The notes under the pieces are model-generated. The model was not told the DNA's origin. It searched no databases and was given only the letters and a program-made list of their open reading frames with translations. The position numbers and the translations under genes are program-made. Shown here piece after piece: positions 17,104 through 25,199 of a stretch of 64,000 nucleotides of DNA. This DNA comes from Sorangium aterium (lineage in GTDB: Bacteria > Myxococcota_A > Polyangia > Polyangiales > Polyangiaceae). The stretch lies in NCBI RefSeq assembly GCF_028368935.1, contig NZ_JAQNDK010000001.1:186001-250000 (forward strand), given 5' to 3'. Numbering within the stretch: the stretch's first letter is position 1; each line of letters starts with the position of its first letter.

Positions 17104-17178
17104 CGTCCCCAGCGGGATTCGAACCCGCGTAGCAGCCTTGAAAGGGCTGAGTCCTGGGCCGGGCTAGACGATGGGGAC
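17104..17178 (-). tRNA. tRNA-Glu (UUC)
   Basis: On the minus strand the 75-base sequence folds as a tRNA: acceptor GTCCCCA/TGGGGAC with discriminator G, anticodon stem CAGCC/GGCTG around loop CTTTCAA (anticodon TTC), and T-arm GCGGG TTCGAAT CCCGC. The identity is glutamate by anticodon. CCA is not encoded. Mobile remnants border its 3' side, a common integration position. Confidence 0.95.
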
Positions 17179-17614
17179 CGGCGATTCGGCGCGGGACCCT
17201 ACCGTCCGTCGTCGAGCAATGCAAGCCCAACTCGCGTCGCCCGTTGGGGTTTCCGCCGTCGGGCCCGCTCCCGCCCCGCGACCCCCGCGGCCGCGGCGAG
17301 CGCCGACCGCGCGGCCTCTCGTGGCGCACCGCAGGCCACCCGCCGAGGCGTTGGTCGCTCGGCGCCGCCGCCGTTCGCCGCTCGCCCGCCACGAGCCTCC
17401 GTCCCGACGCGAGCTCCTTCCCTGCTCCCGCTTCGCTGCACGCCATCTGCCCCGCCCACGGCGCCCGCGGCCTCCCGAACCGCTGGACGACCGCTCTGAA
17501 TCGGGCGACCATCCCCCACCTCACCCGACCCACGGAACGCCGCACAGGCCGAGCCCTCCCCATGCTGCCGTCCCCGCGCCTCGAGCCTGCCGTTCCGATG
17601 TCCCAGGGAGGACC
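17179..17614. other. GC-rich gap between tRNA-Glu and TonB receptor
   Basis: 436 bases without a supportable gene. It must hold the promoter for the haem-uptake pair, but no Fur-box-like AT-rich palindrome is obvious. Confidence 0.5.
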
Positions 17615-19792
17615 GTGCCCCGGCGTCGGCGCCTGACGCGCGCCGCGCTGCTCGCCTTCTGCCCGCTCCCGGCGCTCGTCCCAGCCGCGTTCTCGCGCCC
17701 TGCGCTCGCGCAGCTCTCTTCCGAGCAGCCCTCGGCCGCGCCCCCTTCCTCTTCGCCTCTTCCCGCTCCTCCGACTCCCTCTCCCGCTGCTCCTCCTCCC
17801 TCTCCACCGCCTCCCCCCTCGCCCGCCGCGCCGCCGCCCCTCGAGGTCGTCGTCACCGGCACCCGCACCCCCGAGAGCAGCCAGCGCGCCACGGTGCGCA
17901 CGCGCGTCGTCACCCGCGACGAGGCCGAGCGCCGCGGCGCCACCAACGTCGGTGAGGCGCTCGACGGCGAGCTCGGCGTCCAGGTCAACCCGAGCGCCTA
18001 CGGCGCGCTCGGCAACCCGAGCGCCATCCAGATCCAGGGCTTCGACCTCGACCGCGTCCTCGTCCTCGAGGACGGCGAGCGCGTCATCGGCGACGCCGGC
18101 GGCGCCATCGACCTCTCCTCCCTCCCGCTCGGCGACGTCTCCCGCATCGAGCTCGTCACCGGGCCGACCAGCTCGCTCTACGGCACGAGCGCCATCGGCG
18201 GCGTCGTCAACGTCCTCTCCGCGCCCCCCGAGCACCCAGGCTTCAGCGGCCGCGCCCGCCTCGAAGGCCGGAGCCGCGCCGGGCTCGTCCTCCATGGCTC
18301 GGGCGCCTACCGCGGCGAGCGCGCCTGGGTCAGCGCCGACGCCTCGTTCCAGCGGGAGGAGAGCCTCTCCCTCGTCGAGCCCAGCGACAACCTCGCCGAT
18401 CCCGGCGCGGGCGCCGACGCCCCCACCGTCCTGCCCGAGCGCTCGCAGCGCCTCCTCGGCCTGCGCGCCGGCGCCACGCTCGGCAAGGGCATCGACGTGC
18501 GGCTCCGCGCGCGATGGATCCACGACGAGCAGAACGGCGTCGAGCAGAAGGTGTGGCCCGTCCTGGGGGCCTACCTCTACGACCTCCCCGAGGTGACCGA
18601 CCGCGTCACCCTGCACCTCGCCGAGACGATCGACCTCGGCGGCGGCTCGAACCTGCGCCTCGCCGCGGGCCGGCAATGGGCCCTCCGGACGAGCGGCCGC
18701 GACCTGCGCGGCTCGCCCGACGAGGAGCTGCGCGAGCGCTCGGGCGCCCTCCACAGCTACGAGGCGATCGCCACCATCGCCGACGGGCCGCGCACCTGGG
18801 TCGCCGGGGCGCGCGCCGAGGTGGAGACGCTCGACCAGGTGCTCGAGATCACCAAGGTAACCCCCTCGGGCACCGAGGAGACCCCGCCGATCAAGGAGGT
18901 GCCCGACACCCGGCTCGGCAGCGCCGCGCTCTACGGCCAGCTCGCGTGGAAGCTCACCGACGAGCTCACCCTCATGCCCGGCGTCCGCGGCGAGCTCCGC
19001 CTCCGCTACGGCGGCGTCATCGCCCCACGCCTCGCCCTCGCCTACCGGCCCGCCCCGTCCCTCACCCTGCGCGTCTCCGGCGGGCGGGGATTCCGCGCCC
19101 CCAGCGCGAAGGAGCTCGGCTTCTCGTTCGACCACTCGAGCCTCGGCTACATCCTCGAGGGCAACCCGGCGCTCGCCCCCGAGACGTCCTGGGGCGTGAA
19201 CGGCGATGTCACGTGGATCCCCCGAGAGGGCCTCACGGCGCGCGCCGGCGCCTTCGCGAACTGGGTCGACAACCTGATCGACGTCAACCCGAAGCCCCTC
19301 AGCTCCTCCGCCGGCGTCGACACGTACACCTACATGAACATCGCCGAGGCGCGCACCGCGGGCCTCGATCTCTCGGCCACGCTCCAGGCCACACCGTGGC
19401 TCCGCATCGAGGCCGGCTACGCCTACCTCTGGACGCGCGACGACACGGCCGATCCCAGACAGCCGCTCTCCGGCAAACCGCCGCACACGGCGCAGGCGGC
19501 GCTCCGCGCCGATCTGCCGTTCCAGTTCGAGCTCGTCGCCCGCCTACGGACCCTCAGCAGCGCGTTCGTCGAGAGAGACCCGAGCGAGGCGAGAGACGTG
19601 CGCGCCCCCGGGTTCACCACGCTCGACGCGCGGCTCGCGCGGCCGCTCTGGCCCTCGTCGCAGGCATATATCGGCGTCAGGAACCTGCTCGGCGCGCAAA
19701 AGGACCCTGATCGCCGCGGCGACCACCGGCCCCTCGAGGGGCGCACCGTTTACGTCGGCGTCCGCGCCGAGCTACCGTGGGAGGACTCATGA
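17615..19792 (+). CDS. TonB-dependent outer-membrane receptor (probable haem receptor)
   Basis: 725 residues. The start GTG 17615 has AGGGAGG four bases upstream and opens directly into a signal peptide (P-R-R-R-R-L-T-R-A-A-L-L-A-F, cleavage after PALAQ). A Ser/Pro-rich spacer follows, then the plug domain (LEVVVTGTRTPE; VLVLEDGERVIGD; RIELVTGPTSSLYGTSAIGGVVNV) and a 22-strand-type barrel with TonB-receptor signatures (GRGFRAPSAKELGF; PETSWGVNGDVTW). The last codons overlap the start of an HmuY-family lipoprotein gene (ATGA), so it is most likely an HmuR-like haem transporter; BtuB-like transport of other ligands cannot be excluded. Confidence 0.9.
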   Translation: MPRRRRLTRAALLAFCPLPALVPAAFSRPALAQLSSEQPSAAPPSSSPLPAPPTPSPAAPPPSPPPPPSPAAPPPLEVVVTGTRTPESSQRATVRTRVVTRDEAERRGATNVGEALDGELGVQVNPSAYGALGNPSAIQIQGFDLDRVLVLEDGERVIGDAGGAIDLSSLPLGDVSRIELVTGPTSSLYGTSAIGGVVNVLSAPPEHPGFSGRARLEGRSRAGLVLHGSGAYRGERAWVSADASFQREESLSLVEPSDNLADPGAGADAPTVLPERSQRLLGLRAGATLGKGIDVRLRARWIHDEQNGVEQKVWPVLGAYLYDLPEVTDRVTLHLAETIDLGGGSNLRLAAGRQWALRTSGRDLRGSPDEELRERSGALHSYEAIATIADGPRTWVAGARAEVETLDQVLEITKVTPSGTEETPPIKEVPDTRLGSAALYGQLAWKLTDELTLMPGVRGELRLRYGGVIAPRLALAYRPAPSLTLRVSGGRGFRAPSAKELGFSFDHSSLGYILEGNPALAPETSWGVNGDVTWIPREGLTARAGAFANWVDNLIDVNPKPLSSSAGVDTYTYMNIAEARTAGLDLSATLQATPWLRIEAGYAYLWTRDDTADPRQPLSGKPPHTAQAALRADLPFQFELVARLRTLSSAFVERDPSEARDVRAPGFTTLDARLARPLWPSSQAYIGVRNLLGAQKDPDRRGDHRPLEGRTVYVGVRAELPWEDS

Positions 19793-20928
19793 CGAGAGCA
19801 TCGGTGACGGCGGCGCTTCTCCTGCTCACCCCGGCGTGCAGCGACGGCACGGAGGACGGGACTTCGACCGGAACCCCCGGGACAACGAGCAGCGGCACGG
19901 GAGCCGGAAGCTCGACCGGAGACCCCGAGCCCCCGAACGACGGCGCGCTCCTCGAGGTCGACGTGCCGGCCGCCGGCCGCGTCTTCCTCCACCTCGCCAC
20001 CCCGGAGATCGTGGTCCCGGAAGGCGACGGCGCGGCGTCCACCGACTGGGATCTCGCGCTCTCGGGCTACGACGTCTTCACCAACAGCGGCCTCAGCGGC
20101 CCCGGCGACGGCGGGGCCCTGCCCATCGGCCTCGACGACTACAGAGCGGGCGACCTGCCGAGCACCCCCTTCCTGCTCACGGACGACTCCGGCGGCGCCT
20201 TCTCGCGCTGGTACGCCTACGACGGCGAGGAGCACGTCGCCTTCAGCCGCTACCACGTCCACGCGATCGAGCACGAGGGCAGGTACTGGAAGCTCCAGAT
20301 CTCCTCCTTTTACGGGGAGGTGAACGGGACGCCGGTCACGGCGCTCTATCAGCTCCGCTACGCCGAGGTGCTCCCCGACGGCTCCGGCCCGACCGTCGAG
20401 ATTCAGGATCTCGACGCGACAGCGGGCGGCATCGACGCGGTCGAGACCGAGCCGAGCGCTTGCCTCGACCTCGCGGGCAACCGGCAGCTGATGCTCACGC
20501 CGGAAGAGGCGCGCGCGTCGACCGATTGGAACGTCTGCTTCCGAAGATCGCTCGTCAGCGTCAACGGCGAGCTCGGCGGCCCCGGGACCACGCGCGCCGC
20601 CGACCTCCAGGCAGAGGCGTCGGCCTCCGAGGAGCTCGCCGACGTCAAGGCGCGCACCGCCGCGTCGGAGCAGGCGCGGTTCGACGCGGCCGACCACGCG
20701 GCCCTCACCGATCCCGCCGTCCCGTACCGCGGCGACCACATCGCGACCGCCTTCACGGGGCGGTGGCTCGAGCCCGGCGCGACGCCCCCCGCGCCGGCCA
20801 AGGACGCCGCGTGGCTCGTCCAGAGCGCGGACGGCGTATCGCGCTTCGTGATCGTCATCGAGCGCTTCGAGGGCGCAACGGAAGCATCGCCAGGTCGCGT
20901 GAGAATGCGCGTCAAGCAAGTGGAATGA
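19789..20928 (+). CDS. HmuY-family haem-binding lipoprotein
   Basis: 379 residues with a lipoprotein signal (M-T-R-A-S-V-T-A-A-L-L-L-L-T-P-A-C) and a Thr/Ser/Gly linker. The body carries HmuY-type pieces twice: STDWDLALSGYDVFTNSG early and STDWNVCFRRSLVSVNGELG later, with a RWYAYDGEEHVAFSRYHVHAIEHEGRYWKLQI-like strand pair between them. HmuY proteins take haem from host or environmental proteins and pass it to a TonB receptor. The start overlaps the receptor stop, so the pair is translationally coupled. Confidence 0.8.
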   Translation: MTRASVTAALLLLTPACSDGTEDGTSTGTPGTTSSGTGAGSSTGDPEPPNDGALLEVDVPAAGRVFLHLATPEIVVPEGDGAASTDWDLALSGYDVFTNSGLSGPGDGGALPIGLDDYRAGDLPSTPFLLTDDSGGAFSRWYAYDGEEHVAFSRYHVHAIEHEGRYWKLQISSFYGEVNGTPVTALYQLRYAEVLPDGSGPTVEIQDLDATAGGIDAVETEPSACLDLAGNRQLMLTPEEARASTDWNVCFRRSLVSVNGELGGPGTTRAADLQAEASASEELADVKARTAASEQARFDAADHAALTDPAVPYRGDHIATAFTGRWLEPGATPPAPAKDAAWLVQSADGVSRFVIVIERFEGATEASPGRVRMRVKQVE

Positions 20929-21054
20929 GCGCGGCATGCGCCATCGCGCACCCCGCCGAGGTCACGAGCGTGCGCAGCGCGTGACACCGCGCGAGGGCCC
21001 GCGCATACTGCGCGCGCGGTGAGGGAGGGCCCTTACCGACGCAGGAGCATGCTT

Positions 21055-22866
21055 ATGTCAACGTCGCTTGCACCGGCATCGAGCGCCATCGATCCGTCTC
21101 GCGTGGACGGGAAGCCGGGCGGCGAGCGCCGGGCAACGCGGATGCGCGGTGGCGGTCTCCTCGCCGCGGGCGCGCTCGCTGCCCTCGTCGCGGGCGCCTG
21201 CGGCGGCAGGGTGGTGGTCGACGGGTTCGAGCCGCCGCCCGACGGCACGGGCGGCACCGGCGGCTCCTGGAGCTCGGGAGACACCACGAGCGCCGCGCCG
21301 CAAGGCTCCTCCGGGGCCGGTCAAGGCGGGAGCATCGGCGAGGGGGGGGCGCCACCGATTCCGCCCCTCGTCAAGGAAGAGCACAACAACGTCGGCGTCG
21401 ACGGGTCCATCCCGGTCATCGTCCAGCCGGGCACCCTGGGCTTCACGGCCGTCGCCGAGATCATGGCGTCATCGCCGAGCTTCGATCCGATCGGGATCGA
21501 GAGCATCCGCGGCCCCGACGGCAGGCTGCTGGCGGCCGACTACACCATCCCAGGCACGATGGCCGCGTTCTTCAATCAGGGCATCGGCACGGCGGCCGTC
21601 CCCCAGACTGGCGCGGACGCATCCTCGCCGCTCGCGCCGGGCGTCTACTGGGTCAAGCTCGGCAACGGCGGAGCCGGCCCGCTGGCAGAGCCGGCGCGCC
21701 TCACGGTGTGGCACCGCCAGACGCTCGACGGGCGCTTTCACGGCGGGAAGATCGACATCAACGTCTTCATCGCCGGCGACGCGGTCTCCGAGCAGTACAT
21801 GCGGCGCGTGCTGACCTCTGCATACGAGGGGTACGTGGGCCTCGGCGTGGGCAGCATCAACGTCCATCACATCGGCTCGGAGTGGGAGTTCGTCGACGAA
21901 GAGGTCCTCCCCGGCGTGCTCGAGCAGACGGCCGGCGCCCCCGGCAGGCCGGCCCTCAACGTGATCGCGGTGACGGCGTTCGGGGGGAGCCTTGCGCAGG
22001 CGTCCGGCGTGACGCCCGCCGTGCCCGCGGTCGCGGTCGAGCACGGCACCCACCTGAGCGGCATCGTGGTCACGCTCTACGAGGAGCCATCTGTTGACAC
22101 CGTGATCCTGCGCCATGAGCTCGGCCACCTCGCCGGGCTGTTCCACACCACCGAGTTCGACGCCGACTTCGGCGACCCGCTGGACGACACCTCGCAGTGC
22201 AGCGACGTGAATGCGCTGATGGAGCGCTGCCCGGATTTCGGGAATCTCATGTTCCCGACAGGGGGCGATTTCTCGGGTGCGTTGACGCCGCAACAGACGA
22301 CGATCGTACGGGCGAGCGCGCTCTACCGCGGGATCGTCGAGCAGGGCGGCGGGGCGGCCGTCCCGCTCCCGGCCGACGCGGACACGCCGGCGAGCGGAGC
22401 GCCCATCGCGCCGCCGGCTCCGGGCGAGCGTGCTCGCTCGTTTGCGCCTGACCGCCTCGCCTCCACCGCCGCGCTCCCGCCGCACGCCGCGGCGCTGCTC
22501 GCGGGGCACTTCTGCGGCCAGAGCGCGGCCAGAGGCGCCGATTTCGACGAGCTGCTCCGCGCGGCCGGCGGCGCCGACCCCGATCGGCTGCTCGCTGTCG
22601 GCCGCGATCCCGGCGCGCCGGCGTACATGAGGGCGCGCGCCCTCACCGCGGCGGGCCGCGCCGCCGCGCGCTCCTCCGCCTCGGCGCGCGTGATCGCCGA
22701 GCTCCAGGCCCTCGCCGCGGATCCGCGCCTCCCGCGCCGCGCGCGGCTCGGCGCCGTCGAGGGGGTCGCGTCCGCCTCGCCCGCCGCCGCCCGCGCGCTC
22801 GCCGCGCGCCTGACCGGCGACGCCGACAGGGTCGTCGAGCGGACGGCGACCCGCGCCGCACGGTGA
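21055..22866 (+). CDS. Zinc-metallopeptidase-like lipoprotein
   Basis: 603 residues. It begins with a basic leader, then a lipobox-like stretch ALAALVAGAC, a Gly/Ser linker and an extracellular domain. The sequence H-E-L-G-H-L-A-G-L-F-H-T-T-E fits the extended HExxHxxGxxH zinc motif of metzincin-type peptidases. The C-terminal ~140 residues are Ala-rich, HEAT-like helices. ATG 21055 follows AGGAG at seven bases. It resembles no named protease family beyond the zinc motif; secreted/cell-surface proteolysis is inferred. Confidence 0.7.
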   Translation: MSTSLAPASSAIDPSRVDGKPGGERRATRMRGGGLLAAGALAALVAGACGGRVVVDGFEPPPDGTGGTGGSWSSGDTTSAAPQGSSGAGQGGSIGEGGAPPIPPLVKEEHNNVGVDGSIPVIVQPGTLGFTAVAEIMASSPSFDPIGIESIRGPDGRLLAADYTIPGTMAAFFNQGIGTAAVPQTGADASSPLAPGVYWVKLGNGGAGPLAEPARLTVWHRQTLDGRFHGGKIDINVFIAGDAVSEQYMRRVLTSAYEGYVGLGVGSINVHHIGSEWEFVDEEVLPGVLEQTAGAPGRPALNVIAVTAFGGSLAQASGVTPAVPAVAVEHGTHLSGIVVTLYEEPSVDTVILRHELGHLAGLFHTTEFDADFGDPLDDTSQCSDVNALMERCPDFGNLMFPTGGDFSGALTPQQTTIVRASALYRGIVEQGGGAAVPLPADADTPASGAPIAPPAPGERARSFAPDRLASTAALPPHAAALLAGHFCGQSAARGADFDELLRAAGGADPDRLLAVGRDPGAPAYMRARALTAAGRAAARSSASARVIAELQALAADPRLPRRARLGAVEGVASASPAAARALAARLTGDADRVVERTATRAAR

Positions 22867-22891
22867 CGCCGCGCTCGCGCGGCGGGCGTCA
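22864..22891. terminator. Convergent-gene hairpin containing both stop codons
   Basis: TGACGCC at 22864-22870 pairs with GGCGTCA at 22885-22891. The first arm contains the TGA of the metallopeptidase gene and the second arm contains the complement of the stop of the CBS gene. It can therefore serve as a bidirectional stem-loop for the two converging transcripts. There is no T-run. Confidence 0.5.
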
Positions 22892-23713
22892 TCCCGCCCT
22901 GGATCTCGCGGCCACGGAGATCACGCCCGTCCCTGCGACGGCGCGCGCGAAGTCCAGCCCCGTCAGCACGCCGCGGAGCCGCCGCCCCTGCACCACGAGC
23001 ACGCGCCGCGCCTGCGCCGCGTGCGCGGCGGCCGCGGCGCGGTGGAGCGGCGTCCGGACGTCGAGGCAGACCATGGCCGGGCTCATCACGTCCTCGACCG
23101 GTGAATCGGACAGCACGCCGTGCGCGAGCAGCGCCTCGGTCTGGGTGAACATCCCCACCGGCCACCCGCCGGGATCCACGACGACGAGCCCGCTCACCTG
23201 CGCCGTCGTCAGCCGGTCTGCGGCGAGCGCGAGCGGCGCGTCGAGCGGGATCGTGTATGCGGGCGCCGACATGAGCCCGGCGATCGGCGTCGGGTCCCGC
23301 GCCTCGACCAGGGAGAGCAGGAGATCCTTGGTGCTGAAGACTCCGGTCAAGGCTTCGTCCTCGCGCACGAACACGCGATGGATACGGTGCTTCAGCAGCA
23401 CGCTCGCCGCCTGGACGACCAGCGTCGCGCGCCCGACGGTGATGATGCCCGGGCGCAGCACGGCCCGCGCCGGGACGTCGGGCAAGGTGAGCAGCATTCC
23501 TCGGCTGTTCGTCTTCGTCTCGAACCTGCCGAGCCGCAGCAGGTCGGTGCGGGACAGCACGCCGATCGCGCGCGACGCCGCGTCCAGGATCGGAACGCAG
23601 GAAATCGCGCGCTCGCCCAGCGTGCGGTGCACCTCGGGCAGCGGTGTCGTGTCGGACGCCGCGATGACTTCGCAGGTCATGTAACGCGAGACGGGTGTCG
23701 CAAAAGACATCAT
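22889..23713 (-). CDS. Protein with four CBS domains
   Basis: 274 residues made almost only of tandem CBS motifs: VSRYMTCEVIAASDTTPLPEV at the start, VPILDAASRAIGVLSRTDLLRL, HRVFVREDEALTGVFSTKDLL, then MSAPAYTIPLDAPLALAADRL with SGLVVVDPGGWPVGMFTQTEALL, and a last VEDVMSPAMVCLDVRTPLHRA/VLVVQGRRLRGVLTGLDFAR pair. CBS pairs bind adenosyl nucleotides and act as energy or ligand sensors. There is no attached catalytic domain. The start is placed at the first of two adjacent ATGs behind GAGGA. The target is unknown. Confidence 0.85.
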   Translation of the reverse strand: MMSFATPVSRYMTCEVIAASDTTPLPEVHRTLGERAISCVPILDAASRAIGVLSRTDLLRLGRFETKTNSRGMLLTLPDVPARAVLRPGIITVGRATLVVQAASVLLKHRIHRVFVREDEALTGVFSTKDLLLSLVEARDPTPIAGLMSAPAYTIPLDAPLALAADRLTTAQVSGLVVVDPGGWPVGMFTQTEALLAHGVLSDSPVEDVMSPAMVCLDVRTPLHRAAAAAHAAQARRVLVVQGRRLRGVLTGLDFARAVAGTGVISVAARSRAG

Positions 23714-24171
23714 GGCGAACATTCCTCGAGGACGCCGGCGAACCGGCGCGCTCCGAGGGAGCAAGAAGCGATCCGCCATGCGACGAGGGCTGCCGGGCCT
23801 GGCACACGCGCAGGCACCGCGCATTGGCGCGCGATCTGCGCCGAGGTGTGCAACGGGCTGGGCAGCGGCTGGGCCGCCAGACCCAGGTGGGCGTGCCAGG
23901 CGGCGATGTCCTAAAATGCGACAGGTGGGGGCCCCGGAACGTGGCCGTCAGCCGCATGGCTCCCCGGGGCGCCTGGCCTCCAGGAGCTGCGCGTTTGCCG
24001 CGAGCTCCCGGAGGCCAGGGTCCCGGTGACTTCCCCCGGGCGACCCGTCAGACGACCCGCTGCTCAGGCATCGGGCGCGCAGGGGCCCCCTCGCCTTCCG
24101 AGGGCCCGTCACGCGCCCAGCCAGGGCCCGCGCTCGCCTTCGTCGCCGCGGATGGACTCCGGGCCCGTGGG
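23714..24171. other. Gap between CBS gene and Gly/Trp-rich lipoprotein gene
   Basis: 458 bases, containing the hairpin at 23973-24018 and no recognisable gene. Confidence 0.5.
23973..24018 (-). terminator. Hairpin downstream of the Gly/Trp-rich lipoprotein gene
   Basis: CTGGCCTCC pairs with GGAGGCCAG, continued inward by GGAGCT/AGCTCC and CGCG/CGCG around a short TTTGC-type loop, with one mismatch and one bulge. It lies about 150 bases beyond the stop of the lipoprotein gene and before the CBS gene, all on the minus strand. A factor-independent stop is plausible, though no U-tract follows. Confidence 0.5.
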
Positions 24172-24615
24172 CTAGAACCTATTGCAGCCGCCGCCCCAGC
24201 CGGGGGCGAAGCCGCCGATGCCGGAGCCGCCGCACCCCGGCCTCCAGCTGTTGCCCCAGGGGCTCCAGCCGCAAGGCTTGAAGTTCCCGAAGTTGCCCCA
24301 GTTGTTCCAGCCCGGGTTGCCCCAGTTGTTCCAGCCCGGGTTGCCCCAGTTGTTGCCGCAGCCCGGGACGCCGCCCCAGGTCCCGTTGGCCCAGCCCGCG
24401 TTGTTCCAGCCCCAGTTCGGGTCGGTGAAGCCGCCGGGGGCCCCGCAGCTCCGCGAGCCGCCGCACAGCGCCTGGGAGGTCTCCTCCACCGTCACGGCCT
24501 CGTCCGCGCCACTCTCGTCGACGCCCTCGTCGCCCACGCCCACCGCGCACCCGGTGGTCAGCGCCGCCATCGCCATCGCGACGCACATCAACCTGGTATT
24601 CAACAGCTCGATCAT
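24172..24615 (-). CDS. Gly/Trp/Asn-rich repeat lipoprotein
   Basis: 147 residues. ATG 24615 has a near-perfect AAGGAGGAG two bases upstream. The signal peptide (M-I-E-L-L-N-T-R-L-M-C-V-A-M-A-M-A) ends in a lipobox ALTTGC. An acidic stretch follows, then a low-complexity Gly/Trp/Asn/Pro body with repeated N-P-G-W-N-N-W-G units and six cysteines after the lipobox (C-G-G-S-R-S-C, then single Cys near the end). The function is unknown. Tryptophan-rich glycine repeats suggest a surface-adhesive or matrix role, but that is a guess from composition. Confidence 0.7.
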   Translation of the reverse strand: MIELLNTRLMCVAMAMAALTTGCAVGVGDEGVDESGADEAVTVEETSQALCGGSRSCGAPGGFTDPNWGWNNAGWANGTWGGVPGCGNNWGNPGWNNWGNPGWNNWGNFGNFKPCGWSPWGNSWRPGCGGSGIGGFAPGWGGGCNRF

Positions 24616-25199
24616 TTCTCCTCCTTGCCCTGCCCGCGACGTCTGCAAGACCGTCGCGCCAGTCGGGTTGCGGAGAGAGCAGCGCTCATGCCCGAGAGCT
24701 GGTGTGCAGAGCCTGCCGCCCAAGGGCGCGCGCGGCGGGCGCGAGGCAACGACAAACCGACATTCCTAAACAGCGCACGACCCCGCAGTGATCCGGCGCG
24801 TCCCCCCGCGCCGGATCACTGCGCAGAGAAGGCGCTTCCAGGCGCGCTCGGCGCCCGCCGGGAGCGCCGCGCGCGACGCGGCGGCTCCGGCAATAACACG
24901 CCTTTCGCGCGCTGCGGATTATTCGGCGCAGCGCGCCTCGACGAGGCGTCTCCGACGATGTCGAACCTCCACGCCGACAACATGAGACAAGGAGCGATAG
25001 CGCCGCAGATGCATTGGCCGTCCTCAGGCGATCAGCGCCGCGCCGCGCGGCGCGCTCAGCCCATCTCCTCTGCGCCCGTGTACGCAGGAGTGCTCAAAAA
25101 GGACGCTCCGGGCGTCCTGCGTTGAGAGCGTCAGGGGTCCTATCGAATCGGCTCATCCTCCGCCGGCGCCGGGCGAGCGCGGCGGCGGCGCGGGGCCGC
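24616..25199. other. Gap upstream of Gly/Trp-rich lipoprotein gene
   Basis: 584 bases. Besides the 16-bp hairpin nothing recognisable is present; short frames here have no coding signature. Confidence 0.5.
24785..24822. terminator. Perfect 16-bp stem-loop
   Basis: GCAGTGATCCGGCGCG pairs perfectly with CGCGCCGGATCACTGC around a TCCCCC loop. It sits between the esterase stop (25200, minus strand) and the start of the downstream lipoprotein gene. It lacks a T-run. It may terminate or protect the esterase transcript or be a repeat-derived palindrome. Confidence 0.6.

Noticed and set aside
16865-19486. An 873-codon minus-strand frame across the TonB receptor.
   Set aside because: An antisense shadow caused by high GC; rich in Arg/Gly/Ala, without any motif, and it crosses the tRNA gene.
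20929-21054. GCGC-rich inverted motifs after the HmuY gene as a terminator.
   Set aside because: Several mutually exclusive short pairings in GC-rich sequence; no single convincing stem.
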